Source: Paenarthrobacter nicotinovorans (lineage in GTDB: Bacteria > Actinomycetota > Actinomycetes > Actinomycetales > Micrococcaceae). Taken from it: 64,000 nt of DNA. Each line of letters begins with the position of its first letter. The first letter of the stretch is position 1. The translations under genes were made by a program, and so were the position numbers. The notes under the pieces are model-generated. The model saw only the letters and a program-made list of their open reading frames with translations, did not search any database and was not told where the DNA came from. Shown here piece after piece: positions 57,766 through 64,000 of the stretch. Location of the stretch: NCBI RefSeq assembly GCF_021919345.1, contig NZ_CP089293.1, forward strand, positions 3,410,001 through 3,474,000, written 5' to 3'.

Positions 57766-59937
57766 ATGCAACCGCTCCATCTCCGTTCCGCAGGTACCAG
57801 CCTGGTGATCAGCACCCACCGTGGAGAGGCTGAGATCACCCACTGGGGAGCAGATCTGGGCGATTCCCTGCCGGACCTTGCCATCCTCAACGAACCCATC
57901 CCACCGTCGTCCATCGACGCCAATGTCCCCGCCGGGCTCCTCCCCCAAGCATCGTCATCGTGGCAGGGCAGGCAAGGGCTCCGCGGCCACCGCATCACCG
58001 ACGGCGTACCCGGCTTTGACTTCTCCGTTCGCCTGCGCGTGGTGCGTGCGACGACGGACGGCACCACCGCCGTCGTGCTTCAGTCAGATCCCGACGCCGG
58101 CATCTCGGTGACCAGCAACCTCACCTTGCACCCGGGCGGGCTTCTCGAAATGCGGCACACTGCCACCAACGACGGCTCGTCGCCTTTCCAGGTGGACGAG
58201 CTGGCAACCATGCTCCCGGTGGCGCCGGACGCCGTCGAACTCCTGGACCTGACCGGGCGCTGGTGCCGTGAACGGCACCCGCAGCGGCGGGCGATCCAGC
58301 AAGGAACCTGGGTCCGCACCGGACGCCACGGCCGCACAGGCCACGATTCATCGCTGCTTCTTGCCGCCGGGACCGCGGGCTTTGGCAACCGCCACGGCAA
58401 AGTGTGGGCCACTCACTTGGCATGGAGCGGCAATCACGAGCAGTTTGCCGACAGCGTTGCCGATGGCCGGACCATGGTGGGTGGATCCGAGCTGCTTGGA
58501 TCCGCTGAAGTCGTCTTGCAGCCCGGCGAAAGTTACACGACGCCTGCGCTGTTTGCTGCCTACTCGGACCGTGGGCTGGACGGCATCAGCGAGGCGTTTT
58601 ACAGCTGGTTCCGCTCGCGTCCGCACCATGTGGGCACACCGCGCCCAGTGGTCCTCAACACCTGGGAGGCGGTCTACTTCGACCACAGCCTGGACACGTT
58701 GATCGAGCTGGCGGGTTCTGCTGCCGAGCTCGGTGTTGAGCGGTTCGTCCTCGACGACGGCTGGTTCCGGGGGCGTCGGTCCGACAACGCCGGACTGGGT
58801 GACTGGTACGTGGATGAGACTTTGTGGCCCGCCGGCCTCACTCCTTTGATCGACGCCGTGACGTCCCGCGGTATGGAATTCGGGCTCTGGGTGGAGCCGG
58901 AAATGGTGAACCTGGATTCGGACATTGCCCGTGAGCATCCCGAGTGGATCGTGGGCCCTTCCGCTGCTTCGTACAAGGACGGCGGCCGGCTTCCGCTCGA
59001 ATGGCGCCAGCAGCACGTCATCGACCTCGTCAATCCCGAAGCCTGGCAGTACGTCTACGACCGGATCGACACCCTGCTGCGCGAAAACACCATCAGCTAC
59101 CTCAAATGGGACCAGAACCGGGATCTCCTGGAACACGGTCATGGCGGCCGCGCCTCGGTCCATGAGCAGACCTTGGCCGCCTACCGGTTGTTCGATGCCC
59201 TCCGGGCGGCGCACCCCACCGTGGAAATCGAGAGTTGTTCCTCCGGAGGCGCCCGCGTGGACCTCGGGATCCTGGAGCGGACGGACCGGATCTGGGCTTC
59301 GGATTGCAACGACGCCCTTGAACGGCAAACAATCCAGCGCTGGACCGGCCTGGTGGTTCCGCCCGAACTCGTCGGCGGGCACATCGGGCCGGCCACGTCC
59401 CATACGACCGGACGCACCCACGACCTTTCGTTCCGCGCCATCACGGCCTTGTTCGGTCACTTCGGGATGGAGTGGGACGTCCGCCCTGTCACGGGGGGTG
59501 ATCGCGAGGAGCTCAAGCGCTTCATCGCCTTGTACAAGGAGCACCGCGCGTTGATCCACAGTGGGCGGATGGTGCGGGCCGACGTGCCGGACGAGTTGCT
59601 GATGGTGCACGGCGTCGTGGCTTCAGAGCACGACGGCGGCACTCCGGCGGGTGCCACCGCGGCGCTTTTCGCTGTGGTCAAGACGGCGACGAGCTTCGCC
59701 GAGCGCATCGGGCGGGTGGCGATCCCGGGGTTGGATCCTCTACGTTCCTACCGGGTGGAGCTTCTGTTCCCGACCCCCGTCGATGCCGACTACGGACACA
59801 CGTTCATCGAGGCCAAGCCGGCACCGTGGCTGGCTTCCGGGGCAGAGGCTACCGGGCGGTTCCTGGGCGAAGTGGGGCTGCCGATGCCCGTCCTGAACCC
59901 GGAGCACGCAGTCCTCCTGCGTTTCACCGCCCTCTGA
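57766..59937 (+). CDS. Alpha-galactosidase, glycoside hydrolase family 36
   Basis: A 723-residue intracellular GH36 enzyme (no signal peptide). It has an N-terminal beta domain, a TIM barrel, and a C-terminal beta domain. Key motifs: WEAVYFDH, FVLDDGWFRGRR, FGLWVEPEMVN, the nucleophile Asp449 in LKWDQNRDL and the acid/base Asp513 in IWASDCNDALERQTIQ. CSSGGARVDLG is the substrate-site cysteine loop. It releases galactose from raffinose, stachyose or melibiose taken up by the upstream importer. ATG 57766 is used; GTG 57754 is also in frame. A 32-bp repeat array starts 6 bp after its stop. Confidence 0.93.
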   Translation: MQPLHLRSAGTSLVISTHRGEAEITHWGADLGDSLPDLAILNEPIPPSSIDANVPAGLLPQASSSWQGRQGLRGHRITDGVPGFDFSVRLRVVRATTDGTTAVVLQSDPDAGISVTSNLTLHPGGLLEMRHTATNDGSSPFQVDELATMLPVAPDAVELLDLTGRWCRERHPQRRAIQQGTWVRTGRHGRTGHDSSLLLAAGTAGFGNRHGKVWATHLAWSGNHEQFADSVADGRTMVGGSELLGSAEVVLQPGESYTTPALFAAYSDRGLDGISEAFYSWFRSRPHHVGTPRPVVLNTWEAVYFDHSLDTLIELAGSAAELGVERFVLDDGWFRGRRSDNAGLGDWYVDETLWPAGLTPLIDAVTSRGMEFGLWVEPEMVNLDSDIAREHPEWIVGPSAASYKDGGRLPLEWRQQHVIDLVNPEAWQYVYDRIDTLLRENTISYLKWDQNRDLLEHGHGGRASVHEQTLAAYRLFDALRAAHPTVEIESCSSGGARVDLGILERTDRIWASDCNDALERQTIQRWTGLVVPPELVGGHIGPATSHTTGRTHDLSFRAITALFGHFGMEWDVRPVTGGDREELKRFIALYKEHRALIHSGRMVRADVPDELLMVHGVVASEHDGGTPAGATAALFAVVKTATSFAERIGRVAIPGLDPLRSYRVELLFPTPVDADYGHTFIEAKPAPWLASGAEATGRFLGEVGLPMPVLNPEHAVLLRFTAL

Positions 59938-59943
59938 CGCTCG

Positions 59944-60045
59944 CTCACAACCCACAGGCTTCCCGGGAACCCTTACTCACATCCCACGGGCTTCCCGGGA
60001 ACCCTCGCTCACCTCCCACGGGCTTCCCGGGAACCCTCACTCACC
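59944..60045. repeat. 32-bp tandem repeat array A (three full copies)
   Basis: Three consecutive 32-bp units (59944-59975, 59976-60007, 60008-60039) and a partial fourth, each starting CTCAC and containing CGGGCTTCCCGGGAACCC with a TTCCCGGGAA palindrome. Units differ at a few bases; there are no spacers, so it is not CRISPR. It fills the gap between the galactosidase and aroQ. The second array at 62768 has the same period and a related first half. Confidence 0.9.
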
Positions 60046-60054
60046 TGCAGGGGT

Positions 60055-60519
60055 TTAGACGGCCTCTGCCAGGTATTCGATGGCCAGCTTGTAGCCCAGG
60101 ACCCCGGCACCGGCGATGACCGCGTTGCAGACGCCGGAGAGGTACGAGTGGTGGCGGAACTCTTCGCGCTGGTGGACGTTGGTGATGTGGACCTCGACGG
60201 CGGGCAGCTGCACCGCCGCGAGGGCATCGCGGAGAGCCACGGACGTGTGTGTGAAGGCCCCGGCATTGATGACGATTCCGACGGCGGTTCCGCGGGCTGC
60301 GTGGATCGCATCCAGGAGGTCGCCTTCGTGGTTCGACTGCACGCAGTCAACGGTGAACCCGTGGGCCGCGGCTGCCGTCATGGCGAGTTGCTCGACGTCG
60401 GCCAGCGTGGAGGTTCCGTACTTCTCGGGTTCGCGCGTGCCCAGAAGGTTGAGGTTGGGTCCATTGATCACAAGGATGGTGCCGCGACCGGCTTCGGTGG
60501 CGGGGGTGGCTTCAGTCAT
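60055..60519 (-). CDS. aroQ: Type II 3-dehydroquinate dehydratase
   Basis: A 154-residue shikimate-pathway enzyme that converts 3-dehydroquinate to 3-dehydroshikimate. The start region [21 protein letters not shown] contains the essential tyrosine and flexible loop Arg, followed by [16 protein letters not shown] and the base-associated [17 protein letters not shown] and [21 protein letters not shown]. The length is normal. ATG 60519 is used, with GGGAG close upstream; a TTG three codons earlier is in frame. It ends against repeat array A. It runs on the same strand as marP downstream of it in the map, but that gene ends at 60617, 97 bp upstream of this start. Confidence 0.95.
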   Translation of the reverse strand: MTEATPATEAGRGTILVINGPNLNLLGTREPEKYGTSTLADVEQLAMTAAAAHGFTVDCVQSNHEGDLLDAIHAARGTAVGIVINAGAFTHTSVALRDALAAVQLPAVEVHITNVHQREEFRHHSYLSGVCNAVIAGAGVLGYKLAIEYLAEAV

Positions 60520-60616
60520 GGCTCCCAATCTATAGCTGCTCGCGGGTGTCCGGGAATCACGACCAAAGTATGAGAGAGCACCAAGCTAAAACACTCACCA
60601 TGTGAGAGAAGAGCCG

Positions 60617-61801
60617 CTACTTGCGGGTGCACTGCCCGGCGGAGACCGATTCGCTGAGTCCGGGAGCCTGGGCCGCTACCGGTTCCAGATCGGTCATGGT
60701 CAAGGCGAATCCCAGGGCGGCGTCCGTGGTGGTCTTGGCGAAGATCAGGCCCGCCACTTGGCCCTGCATCGTCAGCAATGGGCCGCCGGAGTTGCCCGGT
60801 TGAACGTCGCCGGCAAGCTTGTACACGAGCTCCGGGGAAGGATTGTTGCCATAAATGTCCGGCACCAAAATGGGCGAAATTCCTTGCACCGTGGCGGGCT
60901 TGGACTGGAACGGACCGCCATGCGGGTAGCCGGCGAAAGCGGCGGGGCTTCCGTCAGGCAGGTCCGGGCTCAGAGGCAGAGGGCTGGACTGCAGTCCGTC
61001 CACGGCCAGGACCGCAATGTCCCGCTGGGGGTCGAAGTAGACCACGCGACCCGGCAACGCACCGCCGTCGGGAACTTCCACAACGGGTTGCGACACGCCC
61101 GCCACCACGTGCGCGTTGGTGACGACGCGCCCGGGCGATACGACGAATCCGGACCCGGTCTGGTTCTGGCCGCATTCGAAGGCCGTACCGGCAATCTTCA
61201 GTACGGATTCCGCGGCCTGGTTCAACGCAGGGGTGTCCGTGGACGCATTGGGAACGGGCACGGGCGTTACGGGGCCGATGCCTTCAATGAGCTTCGGAAT
61301 GCCGTCGCCGATCACCGTGGAGCGCAACTGCGCCATGGTGCTCTTGACCGGTGTGGGCGTGATGTTGTCGATGTAGCGGATCACGCGGGATTCCGCCAGC
61401 TGCTGCGACACGAACGGCACGCCCAAAGAACTGATGCTGAAGGCCAACATGGACATCACCAGCGCGGCAACCACCACACTCACGACGCCACCGATCAGCC
61501 GGTCCACGGCATGCAGCGGCTTGATCCGCACCGCGTGGCGGATTTTGCGCCCGATCATGGTTCCCAGCCCATGTCCCAACGCGATAAGTACGACGGCGGC
61601 ACCCACCGTGGCGGTCAGCCTCCAACCGCTGTCGGTCACCCAGTTGCTGACGAGAGGTACGGCAATGAACGCCGCGATGGCGCCAACAATGAATCCTGCA
61701 ATTCCGCCCAAAGTGACCATAAAGCCGTTGCGCAGGCCATAGATCAGGTAGGACAGGAGCATCAAGATCAATGCCAAATCCAATATCGTCAAGCCAAACA
61801 C
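60617..61801 (-). CDS. MarP-like membrane serine protease (CvpA domain plus trypsin fold)
   Basis: A 394-residue protein. Residues 1-165 form a CvpA-type unit with four membrane segments. The periplasmic C-terminal trypsin-like domain carries the full triad: His231 in VVTNAHVVAG, Asp261 in QRDIAVLAV and Ser338 in VQPGNSGGPLL. A Cys in AFECGQNQTG may pair with the C-terminal CTRK to stabilise the domain, as in mycobacterial MarP, which is needed for acid and oxidative resistance. GTG 61801 is chosen since GAGGAG lies five bases upstream; the TTG one codon earlier is too close. The last hairpin-like CTCAC/GTGAG near 60594-60606 may end the transcript. Confidence 0.9.
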   Translation of the reverse strand: MFGLTILDLALILMLLSYLIYGLRNGFMVTLGGIAGFIVGAIAAFIAVPLVSNWVTDSGWRLTATVGAAVVLIALGHGLGTMIGRKIRHAVRIKPLHAVDRLIGGVVSVVVAALVMSMLAFSISSLGVPFVSQQLAESRVIRYIDNITPTPVKSTMAQLRSTVIGDGIPKLIEGIGPVTPVPVPNASTDTPALNQAAESVLKIAGTAFECGQNQTGSGFVVSPGRVVTNAHVVAGVSQPVVEVPDGGALPGRVVYFDPQRDIAVLAVDGLQSSPLPLSPDLPDGSPAAFAGYPHGGPFQSKPATVQGISPILVPDIYGNNPSPELVYKLAGDVQPGNSGGPLLTMQGQVAGLIFAKTTTDAALGFALTMTDLEPVAAQAPGLSESVSAGQCTRK

Positions 61802-62037
61802 CAATGCTCCTCATAGCCGGGTAGCGCCAATTGTAGTTGTGCACCCTGACAGCCAACCGTTAGTCACATCACCTCGGCAGGGCGGTCTTACGCCTCTTTC
61901 GTGCCGTCGTTTGGGGCCTGGAACGCCCCAAACCCGCGCCATTTCAGCGTTTCGCGTGCCAAGTACGTCACAGAAGCTCAAAAATTCTGAAACAATGGCT
62001 GGAGCGCCACGACCGAAACTTATATTCAGGAGATTTC

Positions 62038-62715
62038 ATGGACATCGAGGTATTGCGCCGCGCACCCCTCTTCGCCACCCTTGACGACGACGCATTCCGC
62101 TTGCTGACGGACGAACTCACAGAGGTGGACCTTTCACGCGGGGCTTCCGTGTTCCGCGAAGGCGACCAGGGTGACCAGCTCTACTTCATCGTTTCCGGCA
62201 AGGTGAAGCTCGGCCGCACCTCCCCCGACGGCCGCGAGTCCCTGCTGGCCATCCTCGGCCCGGGCGAACTCTTCGGCGAAATGGCGTTGTTCGACCCCAG
62301 CCCCCGTACGGCGACGGCCACGGCTGTCTCCGAGACCCGCCTTGCCGGCCTCAAGAACGAGAGCCTGAACGCACTGCTTCGCACGCGTCCCGAGGTCTCC
62401 GCACAGTTGCTGCAGGCACTGGCCCGCCGCCTGCGCCGCACCAACGACTCTCTCTCCGACCTCGTCTTCTCCGATGTACCCGGCCGCGTGGCCAAGGCAC
62501 TCCTGGACTTGGCCGACCGCTTCGGCCGCCCGGCCACCGACGGCGTCCTGGTTGCCCACGAGCTCACGCAGGAAGAACTGGCCCAGCTTGTGGGCGCTTC
62601 CCGCGAGACCGTCAACAAGGCACTGGCCGAATTCGTCCAGCGTGGCTGGCTGCGGTTGGAAGCCCGCGCCGTCGTCATTCTCGACATGCAGCGCCTCCGC
62701 CAGCGTTCACGCTAA
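62038..62715 (+). CDS. Crp/Fnr family global regulator (GlxR-like)
   Basis: A 225-residue cAMP-receptor-type regulator. The nucleotide-binding domain shows GDQGDQLYFIVSGKVKLG and the phosphate-binding cassette PGELFGEMALFDPSPRTATA, in which Glu, Arg and Thr contact cAMP. The C-terminal winged helix reads LTQEELAQLVGASRETVNKALAEF. No Fnr cysteines are present. It is the actinobacterial GlxR/Crp type and is probably a global carbon regulator, relevant to acs and the sugar operons in this window. ATG 62038 follows AGGAG at good spacing. The map position next to MarP and Nudix genes is conserved in actinobacteria. Confidence 0.95.
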   Translation: MDIEVLRRAPLFATLDDDAFRLLTDELTEVDLSRGASVFREGDQGDQLYFIVSGKVKLGRTSPDGRESLLAILGPGELFGEMALFDPSPRTATATAVSETRLAGLKNESLNALLRTRPEVSAQLLQALARRLRRTNDSLSDLVFSDVPGRVAKALLDLADRFGRPATDGVLVAHELTQEELAQLVGASRETVNKALAEFVQRGWLRLEARAVVILDMQRLRQRSR

Positions 62716-62723
62716 AGCGCAAG

Positions 62724-62758
62724 AAAAGCCGCCCCGGTTTGGAACCGGGGCGGCTTTT
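62724..62758 (+). terminator. Intrinsic terminator after the crp-type gene
   Basis: AAAAGCCGCCCCGGTT pairs with AACCGGGGCGGCTTTT, loop TGG, ending in five T residues. It is a textbook terminator nine bases after the stop. Confidence 0.95.
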
Positions 62759-62767
62759 TGTTGTCCA

Positions 62768-62910
62768 GTGAGGGAGCATCAGGCTCAAGCACGCGGAACG
62801 TGAGCAAGCGTCAGGCTCAAGCACGCGGAACGTGAGCAAACGTCAGGCTCAAGCACGCGGAACGTGAGGAAGCATCAGGCTCAAGCACGCGGAACGTGAG
62901 CAAGCGTCAG
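62768..62910. repeat. 32-bp tandem repeat array B (four full copies)
   Basis: GTGAG recurs at exactly 32-bp intervals (62768, 62800, 62832, 62864, 62896). Each unit reads GTGAG, then a variable six to eight bases, CAGGCTCAAGCACGCGGAAC. Units are 90% or more identical and directly adjacent. The stop codon of the Nudix gene (62907-62909, minus strand) lies inside the last partial copy. On the minus strand the unit starts CTCACGTTCCGCGTGCTT, related to array A at 59944. Confidence 0.92.
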
Positions 62911-63818
62911 CGTTCGCGCTGGGGCTCCCCCGCGACGGTCTTGGCGGCTTCGACTTCGAGCATCAGGATGCCGCCCTCGTCCACCAGTTTGGGCTGGTAG
63001 ACGTGAGCTTTGCGCTTGTAGCTCAGGTACGCGATGCACCCGTTGGCGTGGGCCATCTTTTCCAGCATGATTTCGGAGCCCGGCACCAATAGCTGCCCAA
63101 GGGCCAGGCCCACAGTGTTTGGCTGGGCGATTTCGTCGCCGAGGGCAGACGTCTCGCGGAGGGCAATGGCCTCTGCGGCGGACACCCATCGGCCCCATAC
63201 GCCTTTGCTGCCAAGGATGCTGGGCTGCTGGTTCACCGGCACGGTTGCGGCAAAGTACCGGGTGTTGAAGCGGGTGTGCGCAAAGTCCGGGCTGAGCCAG
63301 TTAACCAGCGGCTTCAGCAGATCCGTCCGCAGGGAAAGCCCACGCTTGGTCAGCATCTCCGTGAAGGACTTCTCCTGGGAGGCCACGGCTTCGCGGGCAC
63401 GCATCCAGTCCACAGTGGAGTTGGCCTCCACTGTGGAGGAAGCGTCGGGTCCGGCCAACAGGACGCCCGTTTCTTCGAACAGTTCACGGATGGCACCCAC
63501 CACATGACGGCGGGCGAGTCCGACGTCGTCTGTTCCCATCTGCTCAGCCCAATGCTGGGGTGAGGGGCCTACCCAACCGACGGGGTCGTCGTCGGACGGG
63601 TCCAGGGAACCGCCCGGGAACGCCACAACGCCCAACGGCGAGGAGCCTGGCCTGTATCCAAGCCAGGTCTCCAAGCCGGAGGGCGAGTCGCGCAGAAGAA
63701 CAACGGATGATGCGTAGCGGGCGGCCCTGGGGGTCCGCTCGCCGAGTTCAAGCCAGTTTTGTGCTGCCCCCTCAAGTTCGGGAGGGAGGACAAACAATCG
63801 GCGGGCAAGCTGCGGCAA
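62907..63818 (-). CDS. Nudix hydrolase with internal insertion
   Basis: A 303-residue Nudix-family protein. VVAFPGGSLDPSDDDPVGW opens the Nudix box, which is interrupted by about 30 residues before GAIRELFEETGVLLAG, where the metal-binding Glu residues are. Such an insertion occurs in the RP2p/NUDT19-like branch. The C-terminal half is about 150 residues of unassigned fold. The start is TTG 63818, with GGAACC upstream overlapping the ridA stop region; no ATG or GTG is available in frame. The gene's last codons run into repeat array B. The substrate could be CoA esters. Confidence 0.8.
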   Translation of the reverse strand: MPQLARRLFVLPPELEGAAQNWLELGERTPRAARYASSVVLLRDSPSGLETWLGYRPGSSPLGVVAFPGGSLDPSDDDPVGWVGPSPQHWAEQMGTDDVGLARRHVVGAIRELFEETGVLLAGPDASSTVEANSTVDWMRAREAVASQEKSFTEMLTKRGLSLRTDLLKPLVNWLSPDFAHTRFNTRYFAATVPVNQQPSILGSKGVWGRWVSAAEAIALRETSALGDEIAQPNTVGLALGQLLVPGSEIMLEKMAHANGCIAYLSYKRKAHVYQPKLVDEGGILMLEVEAAKTVAGEPQRER

Positions 63819-63835
63819 TTGGGTGAACCGGTTCC

Positions 63836-64000
63836 TTAGCTGAATTCAGCGATGAGCTCGACCTCTACGGGAGAGTCGAGGGGCAGCACGGAAACGCCGA
63901 CGGCGGAACGTGCGTGGATGCCGGCGTCGCCGAATACCTGTCCGAGAAGTTCCGACGCACCGTTGATGACGCCGGGCTGGCCGGTGAAGGTGGGTTCGGA
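63836..64000 (-). CDS. ridA: RidA/YjgF family protein (partial, runs off right edge)
   Basis: The last 54 residues of a RidA-type enamine/imine deaminase. Seen in translation: [26 protein letters not shown] sequence, then [20 protein letters not shown] and the end LIAEFS, the standard RidA C terminus with the active-site Arg in ARSAVGV. The stop is TAA at 63836-63838, 17 bp before the Nudix start, so the two are likely cotranscribed. RidA removes reactive enamines formed by PLP enzymes. Confidence 0.88.
   Translation of the reverse strand, partial: SEPTFTGQPGVINGASELLGQVFGDAGIHARSAVGVSVLPLDSPVEVELIAEFS

Noticed and set aside
59944..60045. CRISPR array
   Set aside because: Units are directly adjacent with no unique spacers, and no cas genes are present. 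The same holds for the array at 62768.

Overview
The window is high-GC chromosomal DNA from an actinobacterium, most likely a soil Micrococcaceae of the Arthrobacter/Paenarthrobacter type. Evidence: frequent GTG and TTG starts, a Tad/Flp locus beside a DUF1998 helicase, a MarP-type protease, a GlxR-like Crp regulator, and dense LacI-controlled sugar operons. I see no rRNA, tRNA, CRISPR array, insertion sequence or prophage. The genus is inferred from gene content and style, not from a marker gene.

Region 1 (1-13.3 kb) is a carbohydrate or sugar-acid catabolic locus. Two ABC permease genes run leftward off the edge. Divergent from them is a translationally coupled trio: an alpha/beta hydrolase, a Gfo/Idh/MocA oxidoreductase fused to a PmoA-like (DUF6807) domain, and an M24-fold protein that has lost most metal ligands. 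A converging five-gene operon encodes a second Gfo/Idh/MocA enzyme, an NAD-dependent epimerase/dehydratase, 5-dehydro-4-deoxyglucarate dehydratase, an enolase-superfamily dehydratase and 2-oxoglutarate-semialdehyde dehydrogenase, that is, the oxidative uronate/aldarate route to 2-oxoglutarate. A LacI regulator sits at the right end. Near-identical operators lie in both divergent promoter regions, which ties the locus into one regulon.

Region 2 (13.3-33.6 kb) is mostly housekeeping: FadR-type regulator and L-lactate dehydrogenase, glutamate dehydrogenase, an ArsR regulator, an AcuC-like deacetylase, a Ktr/Trk potassium uptake pair, proC, a sugar-phosphate-isomerase-like barrel, Ppx/GppA, an SseB-like protein, topoisomerase I, an ArsR-like regulator coupled to a methyltransferase, two paralogous lipoproteins, TrhO and a GNAT protein.

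Region 3 (33.6-46.3 kb) holds an MrfA-like helicase, a compact Tad pilus/secretion operon (CpaE-like, TadA, TadB, TadC, DUF4244 pilin-like, TadE, TadE-like), an unusual family A DNA polymerase, a YegP-like protein, a Nudix hydrolase, endonuclease III and a membrane protein with a long low-complexity tail.

Region 4 (46.3-64 kb) carries acetyl-CoA synthetase, then an accessory stretch (DeoR regulator, MacB-like ABC exporter, LacI regulator, Gfo/Idh/MocA protein, complete sugar ABC importer, GH36 alpha-galactosidase), then aroQ, the MarP-like protease, a GlxR-like Crp regulator, a Nudix hydrolase and a partial RidA. Two 32-bp-period tandem repeat arrays with a shared core flank the aroQ-marP-crp segment.

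The most novel material is the LacI-regulated locus of region 1, with its oxidoreductase-DUF6807 fusion and metal-ligand-poor M24 protein, and the paired 32-bp arrays. No clearly new defence or mobile system is visible.
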